A stretch of DNA of 5,794 nucleotides from CAZIIK01 sp964539235 (GTDB lineage Bacteria > Pseudomonadota > Gammaproteobacteria > Francisellales > CACEW01). The first letter of the stretch is position 1. The number at the start of each line of letters is the position of its first letter. The notes beneath the pieces are model-generated. The model was given only the letters and a program-made list of their open reading frames with translations. It searched no databases and was not told where the DNA came from. The stretch lies in contig CAZIIK010000020.1 in the NCBI GenBank assembly GCA_964539235.1, positions 1-5,794 of the forward strand, read 5' to 3'. A program made the position numbers and the translations under genes. This document shows, one piece after another, positions 1-5,794 of the stretch.

Positions 1-40
1 GATAGCTCAGCAGCCAAATTTCCTGTAACATTTTGCATGT

Positions 41-98
41 GGCGTATCTCCTATTTTTGTTGACTTATTTTTGCTGAAAATAGACAACAGGATACGCC
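41..98. repeat. Nested inverted repeat upstream of the small exported protein gene
   Basis: Perfect 8-bp arms GGCGTATC (41-48) and GATACGCC (91-98) enclose a second imperfect stem. In it GTTG (59-62) pairs with CAAC (85-88), and TATTTT (66-71) pairs with AAAATA (77-82) around the loop TGCTG. The structure ends 56 bp before the ATG of the downstream gene. A TTGACT hexamer (60-65) that could act as a -35 lies inside it, so it could be an operator, a leader hairpin, or the end of something to the left. The pairing is seen directly; the function is unknown. Confidence 0.5.
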
Positions 99-154
99 GC
101 TTCACTCACACTGTCATACACCAGAAATCATCATAACTCACTGAGGAGACAGTC

Positions 155-517
155 ATGCAAAAACTCTCAACCTTTATTCGTCATAGCGCATGTATCTTAG
201 GCAGCGCATTACTCATTAGTGTATGCGCAACCGCCAGCGCAGCACCCAAAATACAGGCCATGGCAACCAACGCTGTACAATATGATGTAGGCACCACAAG
301 CCCTGGCTTTTGGATAGAGTTATTCTGCGGTGGCGGCGGCTATGAACGTCAAGTTGTAGATCGCAATGGGACTAACCAATGCCACCAGGATTGGCACAAA
401 TGCACCGAGATGGTCAACTGGCACCACGGGCCTGTACGTGGCTGGGAATACGCCAGATATAGCGCTCTAGCCGGTGTTTGCACACAAGGCCCATTTTATT
501 ACAAAGCCCCTTATTGA
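155..517 (+). CDS. Small exported Cys- and aromatic-rich protein of unknown function
   Basis: A 120-residue protein that I do not recognise. The N-terminus is a classical Sec signal peptide: charged MQKLSTFIRH, a hydrophobic core (about 12-24), and an ASA cleavage motif at 27-29. This leaves a mature protein of about 91 residues, expected in the periplasm or outside the cell. The mature part has four cysteines (58, 76, 83, 109), enough for two disulfides, a GGGG stretch (59-62), and many Trp, His and Tyr residues (W53, W80-H81, W89-H90-H91, W97). No membrane segment follows the signal, and no lipobox is convincing. The start is well supported by a GAGGAG ribosome binding site (143-148) six bases before the ATG. 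The gene stands alone, converging with the aspartic protease gene. Coding status is likely; function is not known. Confidence 0.8.
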   Translation: MQKLSTFIRHSACILGSALLISVCATASAAPKIQAMATNAVQYDVGTTSPGFWIELFCGGGGYERQVVDRNGTNQCHQDWHKCTEMVNWHHGPVRGWEYARYSALAGVCTQGPFYYKAPY

Positions 518-534
518 TCGCCCAAAAGCAACAC

Positions 535-572
535 ACCCAATGCTTCGGCAGACCTGTCGGAGCATGGGTTTC
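535..572. terminator. Hairpin between convergent genes, probable terminator
   Basis: The 58-bp gap between two convergent stop codons holds a long imperfect stem. ACCC (535-538) pairs with GGGT (566-569), one A is bulged, and then ATGCTTCGGC (540-549) pairs with GTCGGAGCAT (556-565) with two G-T wobbles, around the loop AGACCT. On the plus strand only TTT follows, so the U-tract is weak; on the minus strand the nearest T-run is more distant. The position suggests it stops transcription from one or both sides. Confidence 0.55.
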
Positions 573-575
573 AAG

Positions 576-1327
576 CTAACTGTATTGACGCAAAATCAAC
601 CACCCATCACGATGGGAGAATTCCAACTGCTTTAAAGCACTCATGCCCAGCAGGACAGTCTCGCTGCGGTCACCTGGATTAATGATACCTGGCACGTAGG
701 TCAATTGGATATCAACAATCTGCAAACTATCCAGCACTGTGTCATACATTTTGACCAAGCCATTCGCCGTACGCACTTCCTGGCCTCGACCCGATGGCAC
801 CAGGCCGATGGCACCAGGCCGATGGCATTGGCAATACGTTGTGGCACTGAAACCTGAGTTGCACCCGTGTCCAACAGAAACGTCACGGTCTGCGCATTAA
901 TTTCGCCCTGCACCACATAGGCGTTGGAATAATTGGCTTCTAAAATCACTTCCGAAAAACCACCGGTAAGCCGCGACTGCACATGACGATTAGGGTTGCG
1001 ATCATATTGTTTCGGCTCTGGTGGGTCTGCATAGTTGGAAGGATCCGGAAACGAAGCGCCAAATGGACTCGGAGCAAAACCCGCATCTAACCCATTTTGC
1101 ATGGCAATCGCATGATTGGTTAGACCCGCCACTAAGTCTTGTGAATTCTGTGGAGAATAAGACGGTTGGCCGTTTGCTGCACGCAAAGCAGCGATTACCT
1201 CAGTCGCTGGCATCGCACTGTTATGCTTACCACCTGAATCATCTTCTCGACTATGACGATTAAACACGCCTTTTTGTTTGAAGATCATGTCATTTAACTT
1301 ATCACTCGACATGTTATTTTTCATCAT
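576..1327 (-). pseudogene. Retropepsin-like (clan AA) aspartic protease, frameshifted by a 14-bp duplication
   Basis: The reading frame opened at 1327 encodes FLLDTGATQVSVP, with the catalytic Asp at residue 153 in the D-T-G-A motif of single-domain retropepsin-like proteases. It continues RIANAIGLVP, then shifts into unrelated sequence and stops at 701. A second frame ending at 576 carries the rest of the domain, including the hydrophobic-Gly motif VLLGMSAL and the C-terminus LEFSHRDGWLILRQYS. Removing one copy of the 14-bp repeat at 791-827 joins the halves as LVPSGRGQEVRTANG and gives one 245-residue protein. As it stands, the product is 208 residues and lacks the second half of the domain, so it is probably inactive. 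Residues 1-120 are Pro-, Asn- and Gln-rich with no signal peptide or membrane helix. No good ribosome binding site precedes the ATG at 1327, so the start is uncertain. A sequencing error or phase variation are alternatives to a dead gene. Confidence 0.8.
791..827. repeat. 14-bp tandem repeat, 2.6 copies, inside the protease gene
   Basis: The unit CCGATGGCACCAGG occurs at 791-804 and again, identically, at 805-818, followed by its first nine bases at 819-827. Fourteen is not a multiple of three, so each copy gained or lost changes the reading frame. The form with one full copy plus the 9-base partial keeps the protease in frame. The ancestral 9-bp direct repeat would be a natural slippage site. 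Confidence 0.9.
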
Positions 1328-1390
1328 TATTAGTATGATTTTATATTAACATCTTCTGTATGACAGATAAAGACTCAAGTAGGAGATGAC

Positions 1391-1427
1391 CCATTTTTGT
1401 CTTTCCGACAAAGACCACTACAAATGG
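1391..1427 (-). other. Weak hairpin at the 3' end of the symporter gene
   Basis: Reading on the minus strand, TTTGTC and GACAAA can pair around a GGAAA loop (within 1396-1412). The flanks CCATT and AATGG can form an outer stem with an asymmetric bulge. It overlaps the symporter stop codon at 1418-1420, where an operon terminator would be expected, but no T-run follows, so it is not a canonical intrinsic terminator. Confidence 0.25.
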
Positions 1428-2779
1428 AAACCCGGTAATAATGCCAAGACAAACACGACAAAAATACCCAATGGCGCAACATAACGCACCAAAAACCGCC
1501 ACAATGTGTACAAGCCTGCACAGTGAAAATTCAATTCATCCCGCGTAAAGCGTTTATGCATCATCCAGCCAACAAACACCGCATAAAAGATCCCACCAAT
1601 AGGCAAAAAGATATTGGTCGATAAATCGGTAATCAACGTAAACAAACCAAAGCCTGCAACATGGACATGCTGCCAAACGTTAAACGACAATACCGACACG
1701 ATTCCCAATAGCCAGGTGGCAATGCCCACCAACCAACTGGCTTGCACACGGGTTAAACGCGTTTTCTCGTATAACGACGCCACCAAAGGTTCAGCAATAT
1801 TGATCGAAGACGTCCAAGCCGCAAACAGCAACAGCAGAAAGAACAAACTACCGACCCATTGACCGCCTGTGAGTTTGGCGAAAATAATCGGCAAAGCAAC
1901 AAACATTAAACCCGGACCTTGCGACGGTGCAATGTGATGCGCAAATAAAATCGGAAAAATAGCCAGGCCAGCCAATAATGCAACCAGTACGTCCAACAAA
2001 GCGGTATAAGCAATCGAACGCCCGATGCTAATCTGCTTCGGCAAATAAGACCCATACATCAACATAGCCCCAACCCCAATCGCCAAGGTAAAAAAGGCAT
2101 GACCCAAAGCATCGATGATGACCGTGCCGGTAATTTGTTGAAAGCGAAAATCAAACAAGAAGTGCGCGGCTTTGGCAAATGCTGGCCCCGTCGTCCAAGC
2201 GGCAAAGCCCACTAAAACAAACAGCAAAACGAATAGAATGGGCATCATAATCAAACTGGCCCGTTCCAGTCCTTTTTCCACACCTTTGGCCACCACCCAC
2301 AAGGTCAATGCCACAAAAATACTATGGTTCAACAACAACCAACCGGGATGTGCAATAAAATGCTGCCACACCAATGTCACGCCCTGCGCCGATTGCCCAG
2401 CCTGAAAGGCGAATAAATTATGAAACAAATAGAAAATCGACCAACCCGCAACCACGCTGTAAAACGATAACGTCACCCAAAGGCCGGCCAACCCCCACCA
2501 ACCTAGCAGATGCCAACGCCGAGTTCGACCTGATTCTTGCGCTACGTTGGCCAATGCATCCATTGGATTTTGGTGCGCACGACGCCCAATCAAAATCTCA
2601 GCTGCCACCACGGGCAAACCAATTAATACAACACAGATGAGATACACCAATACGAACGCACCACCGCCATTGTCACCTGCCATATAAGGGAACTTCCAAA
2701 TATTCCCCAAACCAATCGCTGCGCCTGCAGCTGCTAAAATAAAGGACCACTGACCCCGCCATTGGGCTCTACCTGCCAT
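1418..2779 (-). CDS. NSS/SNF-family sodium-dependent amino-acid symporter, probably for tryptophan
   Basis: A 453-residue inner-membrane protein of the neurotransmitter:sodium symporter family (LeuT fold). Its size fits the shorter bacterial members with 11 helices. TM1 has the family's unwound segment GAAIGLGNIWKFPY (19-32), followed by GDNGGGAF (35-42). By alignment with LeuT from memory, sodium site 2 corresponds to G19, I22, A320, T323 and S324 (AAWTSS motif in TM8). Site 1 includes A21, N26 and T231, with Asp263 at or near the LeuT Asn286 position. Tyr107 in TM3 matches the substrate-gating Tyr of LeuT. The ATG at 2779 is supported by AAGGGG (2788-2793) eight bases upstream. That site overlaps the tnaA stop codon, 12 nt away, which suggests translational coupling. 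Tryptophan as substrate is inferred from linkage to tnaA and trpS; Symbiobacterium TnaT is a known NSS tryptophan transporter. Another hydrophobic or aromatic amino acid remains possible. Confidence 0.93.
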   Translation of the reverse strand: MAGRAQWRGQWSFILAAAGAAIGLGNIWKFPYMAGDNGGGAFVLVYLICVVLIGLPVVAAEILIGRRAHQNPMDALANVAQESGRTRRWHLLGWWGLAGLWVTLSFYSVVAGWSIFYLFHNLFAFQAGQSAQGVTLVWQHFIAHPGWLLLNHSIFVALTLWVVAKGVEKGLERASLIMMPILFVLLFVLVGFAAWTTGPAFAKAAHFLFDFRFQQITGTVIIDALGHAFFTLAIGVGAMLMYGSYLPKQISIGRSIAYTALLDVLVALLAGLAIFPILFAHHIAPSQGPGLMFVALPIIFAKLTGGQWVGSLFFLLLLFAAWTSSINIAEPLVASLYEKTRLTRVQASWLVGIATWLLGIVSVLSFNVWQHVHVAGFGLFTLITDLSTNIFLPIGGIFYAVFVGWMMHKRFTRDELNFHCAGLYTLWRFLVRYVAPLGIFVVFVLALLPGFHL

Positions 2780-2791
2780 GATCTGATCCCC

Positions 2792-4162
2792 TTATGTGCT
2801 TATCGGAACAAATTGCGCGGTAAAATGCCGCAACGCTTTAGGCTGTTCGCTGATACGGTAACCCGGCAAACTTGATAATGCCGGTTTTAGCAACTCAAAA
2901 ACCTCTAAAATATAATCCACATGACTTTGCGTATAGGTACGCCGCGGAAACGCCATGCGCACTAACTCCATCGCAGCTGGTTGCTCACTACCATCCGGTT
3001 GAAGACCGAACATCACTGACCCAATTTCACAAGATCGAATCCCCCCCCATTCATACAAAGCAACAGCAAGCGCTTGACCGGGATAGTGCAAAGCTGGAAT
3101 ATGCGGCAACAGTGCTTTCGCATCAATAAATACTGCATGACCGCCAACCGGCTGAATCACTGGGACACCTAAGTACGTTAGACCATCAGCTAAATACTGC
3201 ATACTGCGGATACGATAGGTGAGGTAATTTTCATCAATTACTTCAGTTAACCCAACAGCCATAGCCTCTAAATCGCGCCCACTTAATCCTCCATATGTCG
3301 GAAAACCTTCGGTCAAAATCAGTTGATTACGCGCTTCTTCTGCCCAGGCATCATCATTAAGCGCCAACCAACCACCAATGTTGACCAAAGCATCTTTTTT
3401 AGCACTCATCGTCATGCCATCGGCATAGGAAAAGATCTCTTGAACGATTTGCTTGATCGACCAATCAGCGTAACCCGGCTCACGAGTCTTGATGAAATAA
3501 GCATTTTCTGCAAAACGACAGGCATCGATAAATAACGGTTTCTGATAACGATCACATACTGCACGCAATGCACGAATATTGTCTAAGGAAACTGGCTGAC
3601 CACCACCGGCATTGTTGGTAATCGTCAACATTACCAGCGGAATTTTGTCAGCTGACTGCGCTAATAATACCTCTAATTTGCCAATATGAATATTGCCCTT
3701 AAACGGATAATCTGACGACATATCAGCCGCCTCATCGATGCGCAAATCCACTGCTTGCGCACCCGTATGCTTGATATTCGCACGCGTCGTATCAAAATGC
3801 GTATTGTTAGGAATGATGACCTGATCACCGCCAACAACACTGGCCAAAATTTTTTCAGCTGCACGCCCCTGGTGCGTAGGAATCACATGCTTAAATGGCA
3901 TTAATTCACGCACAGCCTCTTGAAAACGGAAATAAGAAGGCGCGCCGGCATAACTCTCATCACCACGTTGCAAAGCAGCCCATTGTTCTGAACTCACGGC
4001 ACCTGTACCCGAATCCGTCAATAAATCAATTAGGACATTTTGCGAGCGCAAGGCAAATAAGTTGTACCCGGCCTCCCGCAGAAACACCTGACGCTTCTCA
4101 CGTGTTGTCATCTGAATCGGTTCTACACTTTTGATCCGAAAGGGTTCGATAATCGTTTTCAT
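2792..4162 (-). CDS. tnaA: Tryptophanase (L-tryptophan indole-lyase)
   Basis: A cytoplasmic PLP enzyme that splits L-tryptophan into indole, pyruvate and ammonia. The 456-residue product aligns over its whole length with TnaA and tyrosine phenol-lyase: EPFRIKSVEP near the start, LIDLLTDSGTGAV (about 45-57), PTHQGR (95-100), SAKKD with the PLP-binding Lys256, EGFPTYGGL (285-293), and LRHFTA near the end. The two enzymes are closely similar, and three positions decide between them. HFDTT has Asp124 (Thr in the phenol-lyase), CEIG has Ile380 (Arg there), and LRHFTA has His446 (Phe there). All three are of tryptophanase type. I start at the ATG (4162), six bases after GAGGAG (4169-4174); a TTG one codon earlier is too close to that site. 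The gene lies 48 nt after trpS. A run of eight G (3041-3048) encodes part of Trp372-Gly373-Gly374. Confidence 0.95.
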   Translation of the reverse strand: MKTIIEPFRIKSVEPIQMTTREKRQVFLREAGYNLFALRSQNVLIDLLTDSGTGAVSSEQWAALQRGDESYAGAPSYFRFQEAVRELMPFKHVIPTHQGRAAEKILASVVGGDQVIIPNNTHFDTTRANIKHTGAQAVDLRIDEAADMSSDYPFKGNIHIGKLEVLLAQSADKIPLVMLTITNNAGGGQPVSLDNIRALRAVCDRYQKPLFIDACRFAENAYFIKTREPGYADWSIKQIVQEIFSYADGMTMSAKKDALVNIGGWLALNDDAWAEEARNQLILTEGFPTYGGLSGRDLEAMAVGLTEVIDENYLTYRIRSMQYLADGLTYLGVPVIQPVGGHAVFIDAKALLPHIPALHYPGQALAVALYEWGGIRSCEIGSVMFGLQPDGSEQPAAMELVRMAFPRRTYTQSHVDYILEVFELLKPALSSLPGYRISEQPKALRHFTAQFVPIST

Positions 4163-4182
4163 CAATTGCTCCTCAATTATTA

Positions 4183-4196
4183 CCTATATTAATAGG
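4183..4196. repeat. Short palindrome between trpS and tnaA
   Basis: CCTAT (4183-4187) and ATAGG (4192-4196) are perfect inverted arms around four A/T bases, in the 48-nt gap before the tnaA ribosome binding site. As RNA it would form only a weak 5-bp hairpin with no T-run, so it is unlikely to terminate transcription. It might influence tnaA translation or mRNA processing. The symmetry is seen; the role is speculative. Confidence 0.35.
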
Positions 4197-4210
4197 AAAA
4201 CGCTTACTCT

Positions 4211-5203
4211 CTAGAGCCCAACTGCCCGATAAACATCAGCCAACACTTGGCGCGATTGCACACGCGCTTTTTCTGCACCTGCTTGCAGTACACGGTCGAT
4301 ATAGGCCGTATCGACCATCAAAGCTTCATAACGCGCACGCGGCTCAGCTAACGCTGCAGACAAAGCTTCAAATAAAATTTGCTTGGCTTCACCCCAGCCT
4401 AAACCGCCTGCCAAATAGCGCTGACGCAAATCTTCGACTGCTGCGGCAGGTGCAACATTCTGATAAATCTGAAACACGGAACAGTGTGTCGGATCTTTGG
4501 GTTCTTCGGGCAATTGGCTGTTGGTTTTGATTTTCATCACCTGTTTACGCAACTGCTTCTCTGGCAAAAAAATCGGGATGGTATTCTGGTAACTCTTACT
4601 CATTTTACGCCCATCCAACCCCGGCAAAGTCTTACCGGCTTCGTCAATCGACGCTTCGGGTATATGAAACACATCACCGTAAATATGATTAAAACGCAGC
4701 GCGATATCCCGAGCAATCTCCAAATGCTGCGCTTGGTCTTTACCGACCGGCACCACATCAGCATTAAACGCCAAGATATCTGCCGTCATTAAAACCGGAT
4801 AGCAGAACAACCCCATGGTAATCGCGGCATCAGCATCCAATGCCTGCTCAACATTTTTCGCCACTTGATCTTTATAGGCATGCGCCCGGTTCAACAAACC
4901 TTTACTGGCAACTGTCGATAAAATCCATGCCAATTCTGGGATTTCGGGAATATCGGACTGCCGATAAAACACAGTGTGCTCTGGGTCTAAACCTAGTGCT
5001 AACCACGCAGCGGCAATTTCATACACATACTGCTGGCGTAACTGCGCATCCTGCAACTTTGCTAAGGAATGATAATCCGCAATAAAATATAAACTCTGGC
5101 AACCCGACTGCCGACTCTGTTCAATCGACGGTTTAATCGCGCCAATATAATTACCCAAATGCGGTATCCCGGATGGCGTAATCCCAGTTAGAACAGTCTT
5201 CAT
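4211..5203 (-). CDS. trpS: Tryptophanyl-tRNA synthetase
   Basis: A class I aminoacyl-tRNA synthetase that activates tryptophan with ATP and loads it on tRNA-Trp in the cytoplasm. The 330-residue length is normal for a bacterial TrpS. Recognisable parts, in order, are TGITPSGIPHLGNY, with HLGN (15-18) as the HIGH-type ATP site; QSDIPEIPEL (82-91); YPVLMTADIL (135-144), whose Asp142 matches the residue that reads the indole nitrogen in bacterial TrpRS; VPVGKDQAQHLE (151-162); and KMSKS (200-204). The C-terminal helical part ends in VYRAVGL. I start at the ATG (5203) because homologues begin MKTVLTG. A TTG at 5212 has an AGGG four bases upstream (5217-5220) and would add three residues, so the start is not certain. 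It is the first gene of the trpS-tnaA-symporter series. Whether it is the cell's only TrpS cannot be told from the window. Confidence 0.95.
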   Translation of the reverse strand: MKTVLTGITPSGIPHLGNYIGAIKPSIEQSRQSGCQSLYFIADYHSLAKLQDAQLRQQYVYEIAAAWLALGLDPEHTVFYRQSDIPEIPELAWILSTVASKGLLNRAHAYKDQVAKNVEQALDADAAITMGLFCYPVLMTADILAFNADVVPVGKDQAQHLEIARDIALRFNHIYGDVFHIPEASIDEAGKTLPGLDGRKMSKSYQNTIPIFLPEKQLRKQVMKIKTNSQLPEEPKDPTHCSVFQIYQNVAPAAAVEDLRQRYLAGGLGWGEAKQILFEALSAALAEPRARYEALMVDTAYIDRVLQAGAEKARVQSRQVLADVYRAVGL

Positions 5204-5285
5204 GCGTATCAAACGACCCTGTCAAGAAAACGCGCACTCTAGCAAAGCTTCCGATTGAATACTAGAAAATGACCAGAAAGACTGA

Positions 5286-5312
5286 TGTATATGGACCTCC
5301 CATTGTAGTCAA
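5286..5312 (-). promoter_or_regulatory. Candidate promoter for the trpS-tnaA-symporter operon
   Basis: On the minus strand, TTGACT (5312-5307) is one base from the consensus -35. It is followed after 15 bp by TATACA (5291-5286), or after 17 bp by the weaker TACATC. It lies about 80 bp upstream of the trpS start and points the right way. The -10 match and spacing are imperfect, so this is a guess from pattern only. Confidence 0.35.
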
Positions 5313-5360
5313 CACATAGAGAGTAGGAGAAAAGTTGCAGTTGTATATTCGACTTCACAT

Positions 5361-5383
5361 GGATAGGTATTTTTTATCTATCC
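5361..5383 (+). other. Hairpin with a T-only loop
   Basis: GGATAGGTA (5361-5369) pairs with TATCTATCC (5375-5383), with one G-T wobble, around five T. The pairing is better as plus-strand RNA than as minus-strand RNA, where the wobble becomes A-C. It has no T-run after it, so it is not a usual terminator. It could be a protein-binding dyad in the leader of the minus-strand operon or simply a relic. Confidence 0.35.
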
Positions 5384-5547
5384 GAGACCTAATGGTTATC
5401 TGCGGTACTGATTCCTCATTGCATAAGTGACTATTACAAGCCGAACAGTCTTTCAGGTTTTATCAGTACAGGGTGGCTTCCCCTTTTTCATCATGCGTTG
5501 GCAACTCTAAGGAAATTGATATTATGCTAGCTGTGAGCCTGTTTAAG

Positions 5548-5578
5548 ATTAAAAGGTTTTTGTGCGAGTTAATGTCAA
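5548..5578 (-). promoter_or_regulatory. Possible hybrid outward promoter at the IS end
   Basis: The element end carries a perfect -35 hexamer TTGACA on the minus strand (5578-5573), facing out toward trpS. In the flanking DNA, TTTAAT (5553-5548) matches the -10 consensus at five of six bases, but with a 19-bp spacer. IS256-type elements are known to create such hybrid promoters. Activity here is inferred and the long spacer weakens the case. Confidence 0.35.
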
Positions 5579-5794
5579 ATCTGGTGTATGGGATGGTTAA
5601 GCGGCCTTCCTGTTTATCTGTTCACTAACCAATTCTCCATCTTTGAATTCTAGATTGTCGGCGACCAATGTTAAAAACTTAAATCCCCTGATTTTTCTCC
5701 AGCGTTTTTCATCCGACTGGAGCAATTTAAATACCATAGATAAAGTAGTATCCAGCGAACCACAGTTTTTGCTGCGCCGACTACGTAATCTTAC
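5566..5794 (-). mobile_element. IS256-family insertion sequence, terminal part, cut by the window edge
   Basis: The last codons of a mutator/IS256-type transposase are followed, 18-31 bp past its stop, by a sequence that looks like an IS256-group terminal repeat. On the plus strand this begins near GAGTTAATGTCAAATC (5566), with a GGGATGG stretch just before the stop codon. The boundary is estimated from the usual form of these ends and may be off by a few bases. The other end and any target-site duplication lie beyond the window. Confidence 0.75.
5597..5794 (-). CDS. IS256-family transposase, C-terminal fragment
   Basis: The minus-strand frame entering at the right edge reads without a stop down to a TAA at 5597-5599, giving the last 65 residues of a protein. 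It contains VRLRSRRSKNCGSLDTT, then SMVFKLLQSDEKRWRKIRGF, then LEFKDGELV. This is the typical tail of IS256/mutator DDE transposases (MVFKL, WR+LRGF, FKDG). The catalytic DDE residues lie upstream and cannot be seen. The gene is partial only because the window ends, and the visible part shows no frameshift. The stop codon lies about 30 bp inside the inferred element end, as usual for the family. Confidence 0.87.
   Translation of the reverse strand, partial: VRLRSRRSKNCGSLDTTLSMVFKLLQSDEKRWRKIRGFKFLTLVADNLEFKDGELVSEQINRKAA

Larger units (their letters stand above)
5213..5565. other. Intergenic region between trpS and the insertion sequence
   Basis: About 350 bp with no recognisable gene on either strand; only very short frames of about 13 codons or less were found by eye. 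None of the short minus-strand frames contains tryptophan, so there is no tnaC-like leader peptide. The region holds a candidate promoter, a T-loop hairpin and a spaced inverted repeat (5405-5412 with 5462-5469, GTACTGAT/ATCAGTAC). It must contain the leader of the trpS operon. Confidence 0.6.

Noticed and set aside
701..800. The C-terminal tail of the 208-residue protease frame as a real protein end
   Set aside because: Downstream of the 14-bp duplication the residues are Cys/Arg-rich and unlike any protease, while the other frame continues the domain exactly.
1021..1263. Open frame of 80 codons on the plus strand opposite the protease gene
   Set aside because: It is fully antisense to a recognisable protease frame, has no family features and no ribosome binding site. 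Similar plus-strand frames opposite the symporter, tnaA and trpS were rejected for the same reason.
1391..1427. Strong intrinsic terminator after the symporter gene
   Set aside because: A hairpin can be drawn, but the stem is short and A/T-rich and no T-run follows on the minus strand, so I list it only as a weak hairpin.
2792..4162. Tyrosine phenol-lyase as an alternative identity for the lyase
   Set aside because: Parts such as EPFRIKSVE and FSYADG resemble the phenol-lyase, but the three specificity positions are Asp124, Ile380 and His446, as in tryptophanase, not Thr, Arg and Phe.
4163..5565. A tnaC-like leader peptide controlling tnaA
   Set aside because: The trpS-tnaA gap is only 48 nt with no short frame. 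The two 13-codon minus-strand frames upstream of trpS contain no tryptophan and have no clear ribosome binding site.
1..5794. CRISPR array, tRNA or rRNA genes
   Set aside because: No regularly spaced repeats, cloverleaf or rRNA-like stretches were seen by eye. The only tandem repeat is the 14-bp duplication inside the protease gene.

Overview
The window looks like a stretch of a gammaproteobacterial chromosome with moderate GC content (not computed). The assignment rests on the style of the proteins: a TrpS beginning MKTVLTGITPSG, a retropepsin-like aspartic protease and a proteobacterial-type tryptophanase. The lineage cannot be narrowed further from sequence alone; a Legionellales-like or other mid-GC gammaproteobacterium is only a guess.

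Layout. (1) At the left end, a nested inverted repeat (41-98) precedes a plus-strand gene for a small exported protein of unknown function (155-517). (2) A hairpin (535-569) separates it from a convergent minus-strand gene for a retropepsin-like aspartic protease (576-1327). That gene is broken in this sequence by a 14-bp tandem duplication (791-827), which shifts the frame just after the catalytic DTG motif. (3) Positions 1418-5203 hold three tightly spaced minus-strand genes, read in the order tryptophanyl-tRNA synthetase (trpS), tryptophanase (tnaA), NSS/SNF-family sodium:amino-acid symporter. The gaps are 48 and 12 nt, and the symporter's ribosome binding site overlaps the tnaA stop codon, so this is very probably one operon. 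(4) About 350 bp without a recognisable gene (5213-5565) holds a candidate promoter and a small hairpin. (5) The right end is the terminal part of an IS256-family insertion sequence. It carries the last 66 codons of its transposase and an element end with a consensus -35 hexamer pointing out toward trpS.

How the genes fit together. The operon is most simply read as a tryptophan module. The symporter would import tryptophan with sodium (inferred from context), TnaA would split it to indole, pyruvate and ammonia, and TrpS would charge tRNA-Trp from the same pool. TnaA carries all three tryptophanase-type residues (Asp124, Ile380, His446) rather than those of tyrosine phenol-lyase. I found no Trp-containing tnaC-like leader peptide ahead of trpS or tnaA, so the classical E. 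coli tna attenuation mechanism is not evident. The G8 run inside tnaA and the 14-bp repeat in the protease gene are two possible slippage sites within one short window.
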